From positions 1-21,111 of the forward strand of contig JALWKH010000137.1 in the NCBI GenBank assembly GCA_026996635.1: a stretch of 21,111 nucleotides of DNA, given 5' to 3'. The stretch is from Bacteroidales bacterium. Its GTDB lineage: Bacteria; Bacteroidota; Bacteroidia; Bacteroidales; JALTDM01. Both the position numbers and the translations under genes were made by a program. This document shows, piece after piece, positions 14,919 to 21,111 of the stretch. The notes beneath the pieces are model-generated. The model worked only from the letters and a program-made list of their open reading frames with translations, was not told the origin of the DNA and ran no database searches. The first letter of the stretch is position 1. Each line of letters begins with the position of its first letter.

Positions 14919-14958
14919 CGAGGCACACAGGGTGACGAGAATTAAAAATAATAAACAG

Positions 14959-16326
14959 ATGAAAAAAATCTTTTCTTTTTGGAAAAACAGGTATTTCAAA
15001 TTTGCATTGTTTTCCACAATATATCTCTTGTGGGTTATCTGGCTTGGTAATTATTGGTTTTTGCTTGGCGAAATAATAATTTTTGACCTTTATATCACTC
15101 AAAAAGTTTGGTGGACATTTTGGAAAAAACGGAATGTGGAAAAGCAGCCCAAAATTTTGGAATGGGTGGACGCTTTGATTGTAGCGGGTTTTGCCGCTTG
15201 GATGTTGAGGCTGTTTGTGGTTGAGGCATACACCATACCGACTCCTTCTATGGAGAAAACTTTGCTTGTGGGTGATTATTTGTTCGTCAGCAAGGTGTCT
15301 TACGGTCCGCGTGTGCCCGAAACTCCGTTGTCATTCCCGTTTGTGCACCACACATTGCCGCTTACCGACCATACACCTTCTTATGTAACTTGGATTCAAA
15401 ATCCTTATCACAGACTCAAAGGTTTGGGTCACGTAAAAAGAGGCGATATTGTTGTTTTCAACTTTCCCGAAGGCGATACTGTATGTGCCAATTGGCAAGC
15501 TGTGAGCTATTACCGCTTGTGCCGCCAATACGGACGTGATGTGGTTATTCACAACAAAGCATTGAATCCTATCACGGGTAAGCCTATTTGCGGGGATTTG
15601 CTCGTGAGGCCTGTTGATAAAAAGGAAAATTATGTAAAACGTTGTGTTGCCGTAGCAGGAGACACATTGCAAATAATTGACGGACAAGTTTATATCAACG
15701 GTAAGCCTGAAGATAATCCGGATGGGATGCAATTGCAATACCGTATTGTTACGGACGGAACTTTCATCAATCCCAAAATATTGGAAAAATACGACATTGA
15801 CGAAGTTTACCGCGACGGTCAGAATCCGAATGTTTTTTATGCCAATCTGACCAAAGAAAATTATGAGAGGATAAAAAGTTTCCGTAACATAAAAAGCATT
15901 ACCCGCGAGATAGCACCCAAAGGACAACGTAATCCGGATATTTTCCCGTTCAGTGAAAATTATCCGTGGAATGAAGATAATTTCGGACCGTTGTATATCC
16001 CCAAAAAAGGTTCTACAATAAAATTGACATTGAAGAACTTGCCGTTATACAAGCGCGTTATTCGTGTGTATGAAAAAAACGATTTGAAAGTGGCAGGCGG
16101 AAAAATCTACATAAACGGCAAAGAAGCAAACTCTTACACATTCAAGATGGATTATTATTTTATGATGGGGGACAACAGGTATAATTCCGCCGATTCCAGA
16201 TATTGGGGATTTGTACCGGAAGACCACATTGTAGGTAAAGTAAAATTGATTTGGTTTTCTGTGGACAGCAAAAAAGATTTGTTTCACAAAATCAGATGGA
16301 ACCGCATTTTTAAATATTTCCCGTAA
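14959..16326 (+). CDS. lepB: Signal peptidase I
   Basis: This membrane protease removes signal peptides from exported proteins. The 455-residue protein has two or three N-terminal membrane segments (about 13-48 and 71-90). Catalytic Ser97 follows in TIPTPSMEKTLLVGDYLFVSK. The catalytic lysine is Lys227 in NYVKRCVAVAGDTL, and box E is MGDNRYNSADSRYWGFVPEDHIVGK near the C-terminus. A long insert (about 240-380) between the lysine region and box E makes it larger than enterobacterial LepB, as is common in Bacteroidetes. ATG 14959 is preferred over an in-frame GTG at 14932, which lies in repeat sequence. Its stop overlaps the phoH start by one base, so translation is coupled. Confidence 0.94.
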   Translation: MKKIFSFWKNRYFKFALFSTIYLLWVIWLGNYWFLLGEIIIFDLYITQKVWWTFWKKRNVEKQPKILEWVDALIVAGFAAWMLRLFVVEAYTIPTPSMEKTLLVGDYLFVSKVSYGPRVPETPLSFPFVHHTLPLTDHTPSYVTWIQNPYHRLKGLGHVKRGDIVVFNFPEGDTVCANWQAVSYYRLCRQYGRDVVIHNKALNPITGKPICGDLLVRPVDKKENYVKRCVAVAGDTLQIIDGQVYINGKPEDNPDGMQLQYRIVTDGTFINPKILEKYDIDEVYRDGQNPNVFYANLTKENYERIKSFRNIKSITREIAPKGQRNPDIFPFSENYPWNEDNFGPLYIPKKGSTIKLTLKNLPLYKRVIRVYEKNDLKVAGGKIYINGKEANSYTFKMDYYFMMGDNRYNSADSRYWGFVPEDHIVGKVKLIWFSVDSKKDLFHKIRWNRIFKYFP

Positions 16327-17276
16327 TGGAACTTAAGATTTCTCTTAAAGGAGTAGAAGCAGTAAATTTTCTCGGTGTACAAAATAAGAACATAAATTTT
16401 CTGGCAACATTTTTCCCTAAAGTCAGAATAATTGCAAGGGGAGGAGAGTTGATTTTGCTTGGCAGCGAAACCGATGTGTTGGAGCTTAGCGGTGTAATTG
16501 ATCGTTTGTTGGATTATTTCAATTACCACAACAATTTGAGCATTCCCGTGATTGAGGAAGTAGTTTTCGGCAATTCCGACACACTGGCTTTTGCTAAACA
16601 AAAGGAAGAAGTTATTGTTTTCGGTGACAAGGGCAAAGTAATAAAACCGCGGACAGTTCACCAGTACGAACTTGTAAAAAGTGTGAAGAAAAATGACCTT
16701 GTTTTTGCAATCGGACCTGCGGGTACGGGTAAAACTTATGTGGCTATAGCTCTGGCTGTAAAGGCTTTTAAGGAAAGGCTGGTAAAAAAGATTATACTTA
16801 CGCGTCCTGCCGTGGAAGCCGGTGAGCAGCTCGGTTTCTTACCCGGTGATATGAAAGAGAAGTTAGATCCTTACCTGCAACCGCTGTATGACGGATTGGC
16901 TGATATGTTGCCCAAAAAGAAGTTGGAGGAAATGTATGACGAACGGCTTATTGAAGTTGCACCGTTGGCATATATGCGCGGGCGCACCTTAGAGAATGCT
17001 TTTGTGATTTTGGACGAAGCTCAAAACACTTCCGACAGCCAGCTCAAAATGTTTTTGACCCGTATGGGACAGAACTCCAAGTTTATCGTAACGGGTGATA
17101 TTACCCAAATAGACTTGCCGCGACATAAAAAATCTGGGCTTGTTCACGCACTGGAATTGTTTCGCGGAATTCCGGGAATTGATTTTGTTTTCTTTGACAA
17201 AGGTGATGTTGTTCGCCACCCGATAGTGCGTAAGATTATAGATGCTTACGAACACGATGAAGAAAATGAAGATTAG
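16326..17276 (+). CDS. PhoH-family ATPase
   Basis: The 316-residue cytoplasmic protein has an N-terminal KH-like region (about 1-100), then the PhoH NTPase domain: Walker A GPAGTGKT (130-137), the RPAVEAGEQLGFLPGDMKEK signature, Walker B FVILDEAQNT (226-235), and MFLTRMGQNSKFIVTGDITQIDL. This form (PhoH/YbeZ) is linked in other bacteria to ribosome and RNA metabolism, often beside ybeY; no ybeY is adjacent here. The ATG shares a base with the lepB stop (TAATG). The gap of 45 bases to the nucleotidase gene has no terminator, so the transcript may continue. Confidence 0.93.
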   Translation: MELKISLKGVEAVNFLGVQNKNINFLATFFPKVRIIARGGELILLGSETDVLELSGVIDRLLDYFNYHNNLSIPVIEEVVFGNSDTLAFAKQKEEVIVFGDKGKVIKPRTVHQYELVKSVKKNDLVFAIGPAGTGKTYVAIALAVKAFKERLVKKIILTRPAVEAGEQLGFLPGDMKEKLDPYLQPLYDGLADMLPKKKLEEMYDERLIEVAPLAYMRGRTLENAFVILDEAQNTSDSQLKMFLTRMGQNSKFIVTGDITQIDLPRHKKSGLVHALELFRGIPGIDFVFFDKGDVVRHPIVRKIIDAYEHDEENED

Positions 17277-17321
17277 TTTTTGTTGTTATTTGTATGATGT
17301 TCAGGTCTTAAAAGTGAAATT

Positions 17322-18728
17322 ATGAAAAAGCAAATTTTATTCGTAATAATAACTCTTGTGTCGTTATGGTCTGTTACGGCTCAAGACACAACCACGGTAA
17401 TAATTTTCCACACAAACGATATGCACGGCAGGCTTAAGACTTTTCCGCAAGCCAAGTTTATCATTGATTCCGTAAGGGCAATTTATAAGGATGTGTTTGT
17501 ATTTTCTGCAGGAGATATTTTTACGGGCAATCCCGTTACCGATAAATTTGTGCCGGATACTTGCAAGCGTAAAACGAATAAATATTACGGTTACCCGATT
17601 ATAGACCTGATGAACCGGGTGGGTTATAATGTGTCGGAGATAGGAAACCACGAATTTGATTACACAATTCCTGTGTTTATAGAAAGGGAAAAACAAGCAC
17701 GGTTTCCGTTTATTTGTGCCAATATGGACGGAAGCGATACGGGAATTGTAACAAAGCCGTATGTGATGTTCAAGACTTCCAACGGCGATAAAATCTTTGT
17801 TTTGGGACTTTTGCAAATCGGTCGCAACGGTTATCCCGATTCTTATGTTCCGAAAGTGAAACCGATAAAGTTTTATGACCCCGAAAAGATTTTGAAAAAA
17901 TATAAAAAAGCAAAAGACACCGTTGCCGTATCAATTCTGCTGTCACACTTGGGCAGTGATAAAGATGAAGAGGTTGCCGCCAAATATCCGTATTTTGATG
18001 TTATTATCGGAGGCCATACCCACCACCGTGTAGATACTCTTGTAAATAATACACTTGTGTTGCAAGCAGGTAAGTATATGAAGTATTTGGGAATGACTAC
18101 CTTGAAAATTTACAAAGGAAAGGTTGTGGAAAAGAAAGATACGCTGTTTGACTTGAAGAGATACAAAAGCTACGATAAAGAGTTGAAAAAACTTGTGGAT
18201 AAATATGAAGAAGCTCCATATCTTGACGAAGTTATTGCGAAAGCAGGCCGAACATTTACGGGAGATAAGGAATTAGGTAAAATAATAACCGCTGCAATGT
18301 TGGATTATACCGATGCGGATATAGCATTCCAAAATGATGGTGGCATAAGGATTTATCAAATACCCGAGGGTAACATTACTTTGAGACAGATATATGCAAT
18401 GTCGCCTTTCGGCAATAAATATGTTGTGCTTGAGATGACACCCGCCCAAATAAAAGATATGATTTTGTATGTTTATGCGCTGACACATCAAGACGGATTG
18501 GAAGCGGGAGGTGTTGATTTCTCTTTTAAAACCAAAGATGGGAAAATTACAGATGTGATATTGAAAAAAGACGGAAAGGAGTTGAAAGACGGGGTTTACA
18601 AGGTAGCAATAAACGACTATATGTTTACCGCATACAGGCTAAAGTACAACAAAGTGGTAAAAGAATATGACAAAACCGATGCTGAAGTTATTATCGATTA
18701 TCTGAAGAAAATAAAGGTCGTAAAATGA
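17322..18728 (+). CDS. Exported metallophosphatase / 5'-nucleotidase
   Basis: The 468-residue protein has a signal peptide (cut probably after VTA before QDT), so it acts in the periplasm. The metallophosphatase domain (about 22-270) has the two-metal ligands Asp33 and His35 (FHTNDMHGR), SAGD near 65, GNHEFD with Asn109-His110, LLSHLG and GGHTHH with His232 and His234. The 5'-nucleotidase C-terminal domain (about 300-460) binds the nucleoside: FQNDGGIRI and MSPFGNKYVVLEMT. It likely dephosphorylates nucleoside monophosphates or splits NAD-type dinucleotides, as UshA does. Some Bacteroidetes carry the two domains on separate genes; here they are fused. The stop overlaps the sirtuin start by 4 bases (ATGA). 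Confidence 0.92.
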   Translation: MKKQILFVIITLVSLWSVTAQDTTTVIIFHTNDMHGRLKTFPQAKFIIDSVRAIYKDVFVFSAGDIFTGNPVTDKFVPDTCKRKTNKYYGYPIIDLMNRVGYNVSEIGNHEFDYTIPVFIEREKQARFPFICANMDGSDTGIVTKPYVMFKTSNGDKIFVLGLLQIGRNGYPDSYVPKVKPIKFYDPEKILKKYKKAKDTVAVSILLSHLGSDKDEEVAAKYPYFDVIIGGHTHHRVDTLVNNTLVLQAGKYMKYLGMTTLKIYKGKVVEKKDTLFDLKRYKSYDKELKKLVDKYEEAPYLDEVIAKAGRTFTGDKELGKIITAAMLDYTDADIAFQNDGGIRIYQIPEGNITLRQIYAMSPFGNKYVVLEMTPAQIKDMILYVYALTHQDGLEAGGVDFSFKTKDGKITDVILKKDGKELKDGVYKVAINDYMFTAYRLKYNKVVKEYDKTDAEVIIDYLKKIKVVK

Positions 18729-19456
18729 CAGAAACATTTGACAAAGCACTTTCGGTACTTCAAAATGCTAAACATATAACAGCCTTTACGGGTGCGGGCA
18801 TATCGATTGAGAGTGGTATCCCGCCTTTTCGCGGCGAAAACGGCATTTGGAACAAATACGACCCGAAAATCTTTGATTTGCAATATTTTATCGAAAATCC
18901 GAAAGAAGATTGGGAACTCATTTACAAAGTGTTTTACAAAACCATAATAGAAGCCGAACCCAACCCCGCACATTTTGCACTGGCAAATCTGGAGCAGAAA
19001 GGGAAGCTAAAAGCTATAATTACTCAAAATATTGATAATTTGCATCAAAAAGCAGGTAGCCGTACTGTGTATGAGTTTCACGGCAATACCCGTGATGTTG
19101 TGTGTCTGGATTGCGGAAAAAAATATTCCGTGGCATTGCTTGATATGTCAAACTTGCCGCCGAGATGCGAGTGTGGAGGATTGCTCAAGCCTGATTTTGT
19201 GTTCTTCGGCGAATCTATTCCTCAAGATGTATTGGAAGCATCTCTAAACGAAACGCAAGTGGCAGATGTTTTTCTTGTTGTAGGCACTACAGGGGTTATT
19301 TATCCTGCCGGAGAAATACCGCGGCTTGCAAAGCGAAACGGTGCAACTATAATAGAAATAAACATTGAACCGTCGGAATACACCGGAAGCATAACGGATG
19401 TTTTTATCGAAGAAAAAGCTTCGGTTGCACTGAAATGGTTAGATGAAAATTTATGA
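18725..19456 (+). CDS. cobB: Sir2-family NAD-dependent protein deacylase
   Basis: Sirtuins remove acyl groups from lysines, using NAD and releasing nicotinamide. The 243-residue protein shows GAGIS (23-27) and SGIPPFRG (30-37) for NAD binding, TQNIDNLH (100-107), the catalytic His119 in EFHGN, zinc cysteines C127, C130, C148 and C150 (a compact final pair CEC), KPDFVFFGE and VVGTTGVIYPAGEIP. It is a core-only sirtuin. The ATG overlaps the nucleotidase stop, so the two are co-expressed. Its stop lies 3 bases from the end of the opposing SPOR gene, with no terminator between. Confidence 0.93.
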   Translation: MTETFDKALSVLQNAKHITAFTGAGISIESGIPPFRGENGIWNKYDPKIFDLQYFIENPKEDWELIYKVFYKTIIEAEPNPAHFALANLEQKGKLKAIITQNIDNLHQKAGSRTVYEFHGNTRDVVCLDCGKKYSVALLDMSNLPPRCECGGLLKPDFVFFGESIPQDVLEASLNETQVADVFLVVGTTGVIYPAGEIPRLAKRNGATIIEINIEPSEYTGSITDVFIEEKASVALKWLDENL

Positions 19457-19459
19457 TAA

Positions 19460-20494
19460 TCAAATCTTTGTAAGCCAGCCGTTTAATCCTTTTGATGACA
19501 GTTGTTTTCTAAAATAAAGTGCATCTTTTTTACTTTCAAACTTTCCGGCAATTACACGGTATAAACCTTTTACATATTTAATTTGTAAGTCTAAAGTGTT
19601 ATCATCGTGCTGGGCTTTAAACTTGTATGCATTGTCGCGGTTACTGAAAGCTCCCAATACTATGCCGTAATATTTTTTATTGCTGGATGATTTTACTTGT
19701 TTTTGTTGTGTTTGTTCTTCTTTTACTTTTGTTTGCAGGGTGGTTTGAGGAATAACTTGTTTAGTCGTATCTTTTTCTAGTGTTGTTTTCGTTGGTTGTG
19801 TAGCTTCTTGTCCTGTTTTTTTCTTTGTTATTCCGGGATAAAGAGCATTTTTTATGTTAAATGTTTTTTCTATGCCGTTAAGCATTTGCTTTTGTGACGG
19901 TTGCAGGTTATCGGTGTAAACCCTGTTGTGCAGGTTAAATGAATCTGCGAGTGATGCCTCGTTGGTGTTATGAGGCTTTGTGGGCATTAGAAGCAGGGAA
20001 ATAATCAAACTTGCAGCTGCAATATATTTTCTTGCTGTGGTATTTTTTACGGGGTGGCTTATTTTTAACCTGCGTTGTTTTAACTGTCCTGAATATACCG
20101 GCAGTTCTTCAAATCCGAATCGCTCTATTTCTTTTACAAACTCTGAAGGCATGTATTCAATGTGTTCTCCAACCTGTGATAAAGTTCCTATTATATCAAG
20201 TGAAACCTTTTTGTATTCTTTCAATGAATTTCTAATTGCTAAAATGAACGAATCTATGAGTTTTTTGGCTTCTTGAAAAGAGATGGAATTTAACTCGGAC
20301 AAGAAAAACAGAAATTCGGTATTGTTACATTTTAAGTTTTCGGAAAAATAAACCTTGAAAGTTGAAGGTATAAAGGTTTGGGTATCAGCATTAAAATGTG
20401 CCGGTATCTCTTCACAAATGAATCCGCCGATACCTTCCAAACAAACCTTTCCGGTTTTTAATAAATATGTAAATATCTGTTTTTCAATGCTCAT
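19460..20494 (-). CDS. HU-like domain / SPOR-domain membrane protein
   Basis: The 344-residue protein has two HU/IHF-like segments of the bacterial CCDC81 type in the cytoplasm (about 1-66, GKVCLEGIGGFICEEIPA; and 67-135, KEYKKVSLDIIGTLSQVG), one membrane segment (about 157-171), a low-complexity K/T/Q-rich linker (about 220-270) and a C-terminal SPOR domain (about 273-344: YYGIVLGAFSNRDNAYKFK, GLYRVIAGKFESKKDA). SPOR domains bind denuded peptidoglycan at division sites. A protein linking septal wall to a cytoplasmic HU-like module is typical of Bacteroidetes; the precise role is unknown. GGAGG 8 bases before the ATG and a -7 box at 20513-20520 fix the start. It converges on cobB. Confidence 0.88.
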   Translation of the reverse strand: MSIEKQIFTYLLKTGKVCLEGIGGFICEEIPAHFNADTQTFIPSTFKVYFSENLKCNNTEFLFFLSELNSISFQEAKKLIDSFILAIRNSLKEYKKVSLDIIGTLSQVGEHIEYMPSEFVKEIERFGFEELPVYSGQLKQRRLKISHPVKNTTARKYIAAASLIISLLLMPTKPHNTNEASLADSFNLHNRVYTDNLQPSQKQMLNGIEKTFNIKNALYPGITKKKTGQEATQPTKTTLEKDTTKQVIPQTTLQTKVKEEQTQQKQVKSSSNKKYYGIVLGAFSNRDNAYKFKAQHDDNTLDLQIKYVKGLYRVIAGKFESKKDALYFRKQLSSKGLNGWLTKI

Positions 20495-20512
20495 TGTAAA
20501 ATCCTCCGTTCA

Positions 20513-20520
20513 CAAATATA
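20513..20520 (-). promoter_or_regulatory. -7 box of the HU-like/SPOR gene
   Basis: On the minus strand it reads TATATTTG, an exact TAnnTTTG match, 18 bases before the ATG, leaving just enough leader for the GGAGG site. Confidence 0.6.
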
Positions 20521-20719
20521 AATCAATTTTCCGAATAAAAATTGTCGCAAAATTCTTGTTTTTGACATTCCGGATGTATCACATTATTATCCAAATGTTT
20601 AGGGTTTGAAAGAATTTTAAAATTTTTATTTGTCAGATTCTCAGTTGGTTGTGCATATTGTGCAGTGGCTTAGGGAGTTGTAGTTGAATAAATATTCTTA
20701 ATAAATTAATAAAAAGTGT

Positions 20720-20727
20720 TATCTTTG
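20720..20727 (+). promoter_or_regulatory. -7 box of rplY
   Basis: TATCTTTG matches TAnnTTTG exactly. Transcription should begin around 20732, just before the leader stem at 20738. No clear -33 box at normal spacing. Confidence 0.65.
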
Positions 20728-20737
20728 CACCCCTGAA

Positions 20738-20787
20738 TTAAGTGTGATGGATAACTAGGCATTACAGCCTAAAAGAGTAACACTTAA
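20738..20787 (+). ncRNA. Structured rplY leader resembling 5S rRNA loop E
   Basis: TTAAGTGT (20738-20745) pairs with ACACTTAA (20780-20787). TAGGC (20756-20760) pairs with GCCTA (20767-20771) around ATTACA. Between the stems, GATGG (20746-20750) faces AGAGTA (20774-20779), both directly adjoining the outer stem. In bacterial 5S rRNA the loop E strands are GAUGGUA and GAGAGUA, the binding site of L25. The gene behind this leader encodes L25. I infer an autoregulatory L25-binding site. The structure ends 13 bases before the ATG, so bound protein could block ribosomes. Confidence 0.6.
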
Positions 20788-20800
20788 AAATTTTACAATT

Positions 20801-21111
20801 ATGGAAAGATTAAAAATTAAAGCACAAGTAAGAAAACCGGGCAGAAAAGAAGCTGCCAGACTGAGAAAAGAACTTATGGTTCCTTGTGAATTGTACGGCT
20901 ATTCGTTAGATGAAAATCTTCATCTCGCCGTTAAAGAAGTTGATTTGAACAAGCTTATTTTTACTCACAAGGCTTACATTGTTGAATTGGATGTCGACGG
21001 AAAGACTTATGAAGCAATCTTGCAAGACATCAGCTACCATCCGGTAAGCGATAAACCTTTGCATGCAGACTTCTTGAATGTTACTCAAGACAGACCTGTT
21101 AAGATGAAAGT
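20801..21111 (+). CDS. rplY: Ribosomal protein L25 / general stress protein Ctc (partial)
   Basis: Only the first 103 codons lie in the window; the gene runs off the right edge. The product begins MERLKIKAQVRKPGRKEAA, then LRKELMVPCELYG, and has YEAILQDISYHPVSDKPLHADFL, the L25 signature that contacts 5S rRNA loop E. Residues 1-90 form the 5S-binding domain; the last visible residues (VTQDRPVKMK) open the C-terminal beta domain of the longer Ctc-type proteins. Basic residues at the N-terminus fit RNA binding. It has its own promoter and a structured leader, and diverges from the SPOR gene. Confidence 0.92.
   Translation, partial: MERLKIKAQVRKPGRKEAARLRKELMVPCELYGYSLDENLHLAVKEVDLNKLIFTHKAYIVELDVDGKTYEAILQDISYHPVSDKPLHADFLNVTQDRPVKMK

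Larger units (their letters stand above)
20495..20800. other. Divergent control region between the SPOR gene and rplY
   Basis: It holds the SPOR gene Shine-Dalgarno (GGAGG, 20503-20507 on the minus strand), its -7 box, and on the right the rplY promoter and structured leader. The middle (about 20530-20710) is A+T-rich with no coding sequence seen. Confidence 0.7.

Noticed and set aside
14932..14958. GTG start for lepB nine codons upstream
   Set aside because: It lies within the GGTGACGAG repeat; ATG 14959 begins the basic-then-hydrophobic N-terminus expected of the protein.
15331..15927. 198-residue open frame antisense to lepB
   Set aside because: A shadow of the signal peptidase gene with no motif of its own.

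Overview
The window reads as chromosomal DNA of a Bacteroidota (Bacteroidales-like) bacterium. It is A+T-rich. Bacteroidetes-type -7 boxes (TAnnTTTG) precede at least six genes. Several genes have forms typical of that phylum: a fused formiminotransferase-cyclodeaminase, an exported metallophosphatase/5'-nucleotidase, a cytoplasmic HU-like/SPOR membrane protein and a TetR-TolC-HlyD-RND efflux locus. Most genes are housekeeping or envelope genes. The interest lies mainly between them.

Layout. 1-1782: DEAD-box RNA helicase with a DbpA-type RNA-binding tail. 1783-2104: non-coding, with a heptamer array. 2105-3169 (-): unrecognised exported protein. 3202-3231: terminator. 3253-4953 (-): ftcD. Diverging from it, 5113-6027: a thioredoxin/glutaredoxin two-domain protein and a GroES-like protein, then a terminator. 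6028-6541: repeats plus two palindromes. 6542-13454: tetR-tolC-(four-helix-bundle gene)-hlyD-acrB efflux cluster. 13455-14244: about 790 bases of interspersed repeats. 14245-14697: queD. 14959-19456: lepB-phoH, then nucleotidase-sirtuin, in tight tail-to-head arrays. 19460-20494 (-): HU-like/SPOR protein, almost touching the sirtuin gene tail to tail. 20801-end: start of the ribosomal protein L25 gene behind a structured leader.

How the parts fit. The TetR-type regulator probably binds a perfect 12-4-12 inverted repeat that lies over the -33 region of its own promoter, and so controls the whole tripartite efflux pump. An S23/IVP-type four-helix-bundle gene has been slotted between the outer-membrane and adaptor genes. 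It is bracketed by 20-base inverted repeats, which recalls the intervening sequences of 23S rRNA genes. The most interesting signal is in the rplY (L25) leader. An 8-bp stem there encloses GAUGG opposite AGAGUA, which looks like loop E of 5S rRNA, the natural binding site of L25. This suggests feedback control by molecular mimicry. All functional statements come from reading the sequence and remembered family motifs; no search was run.
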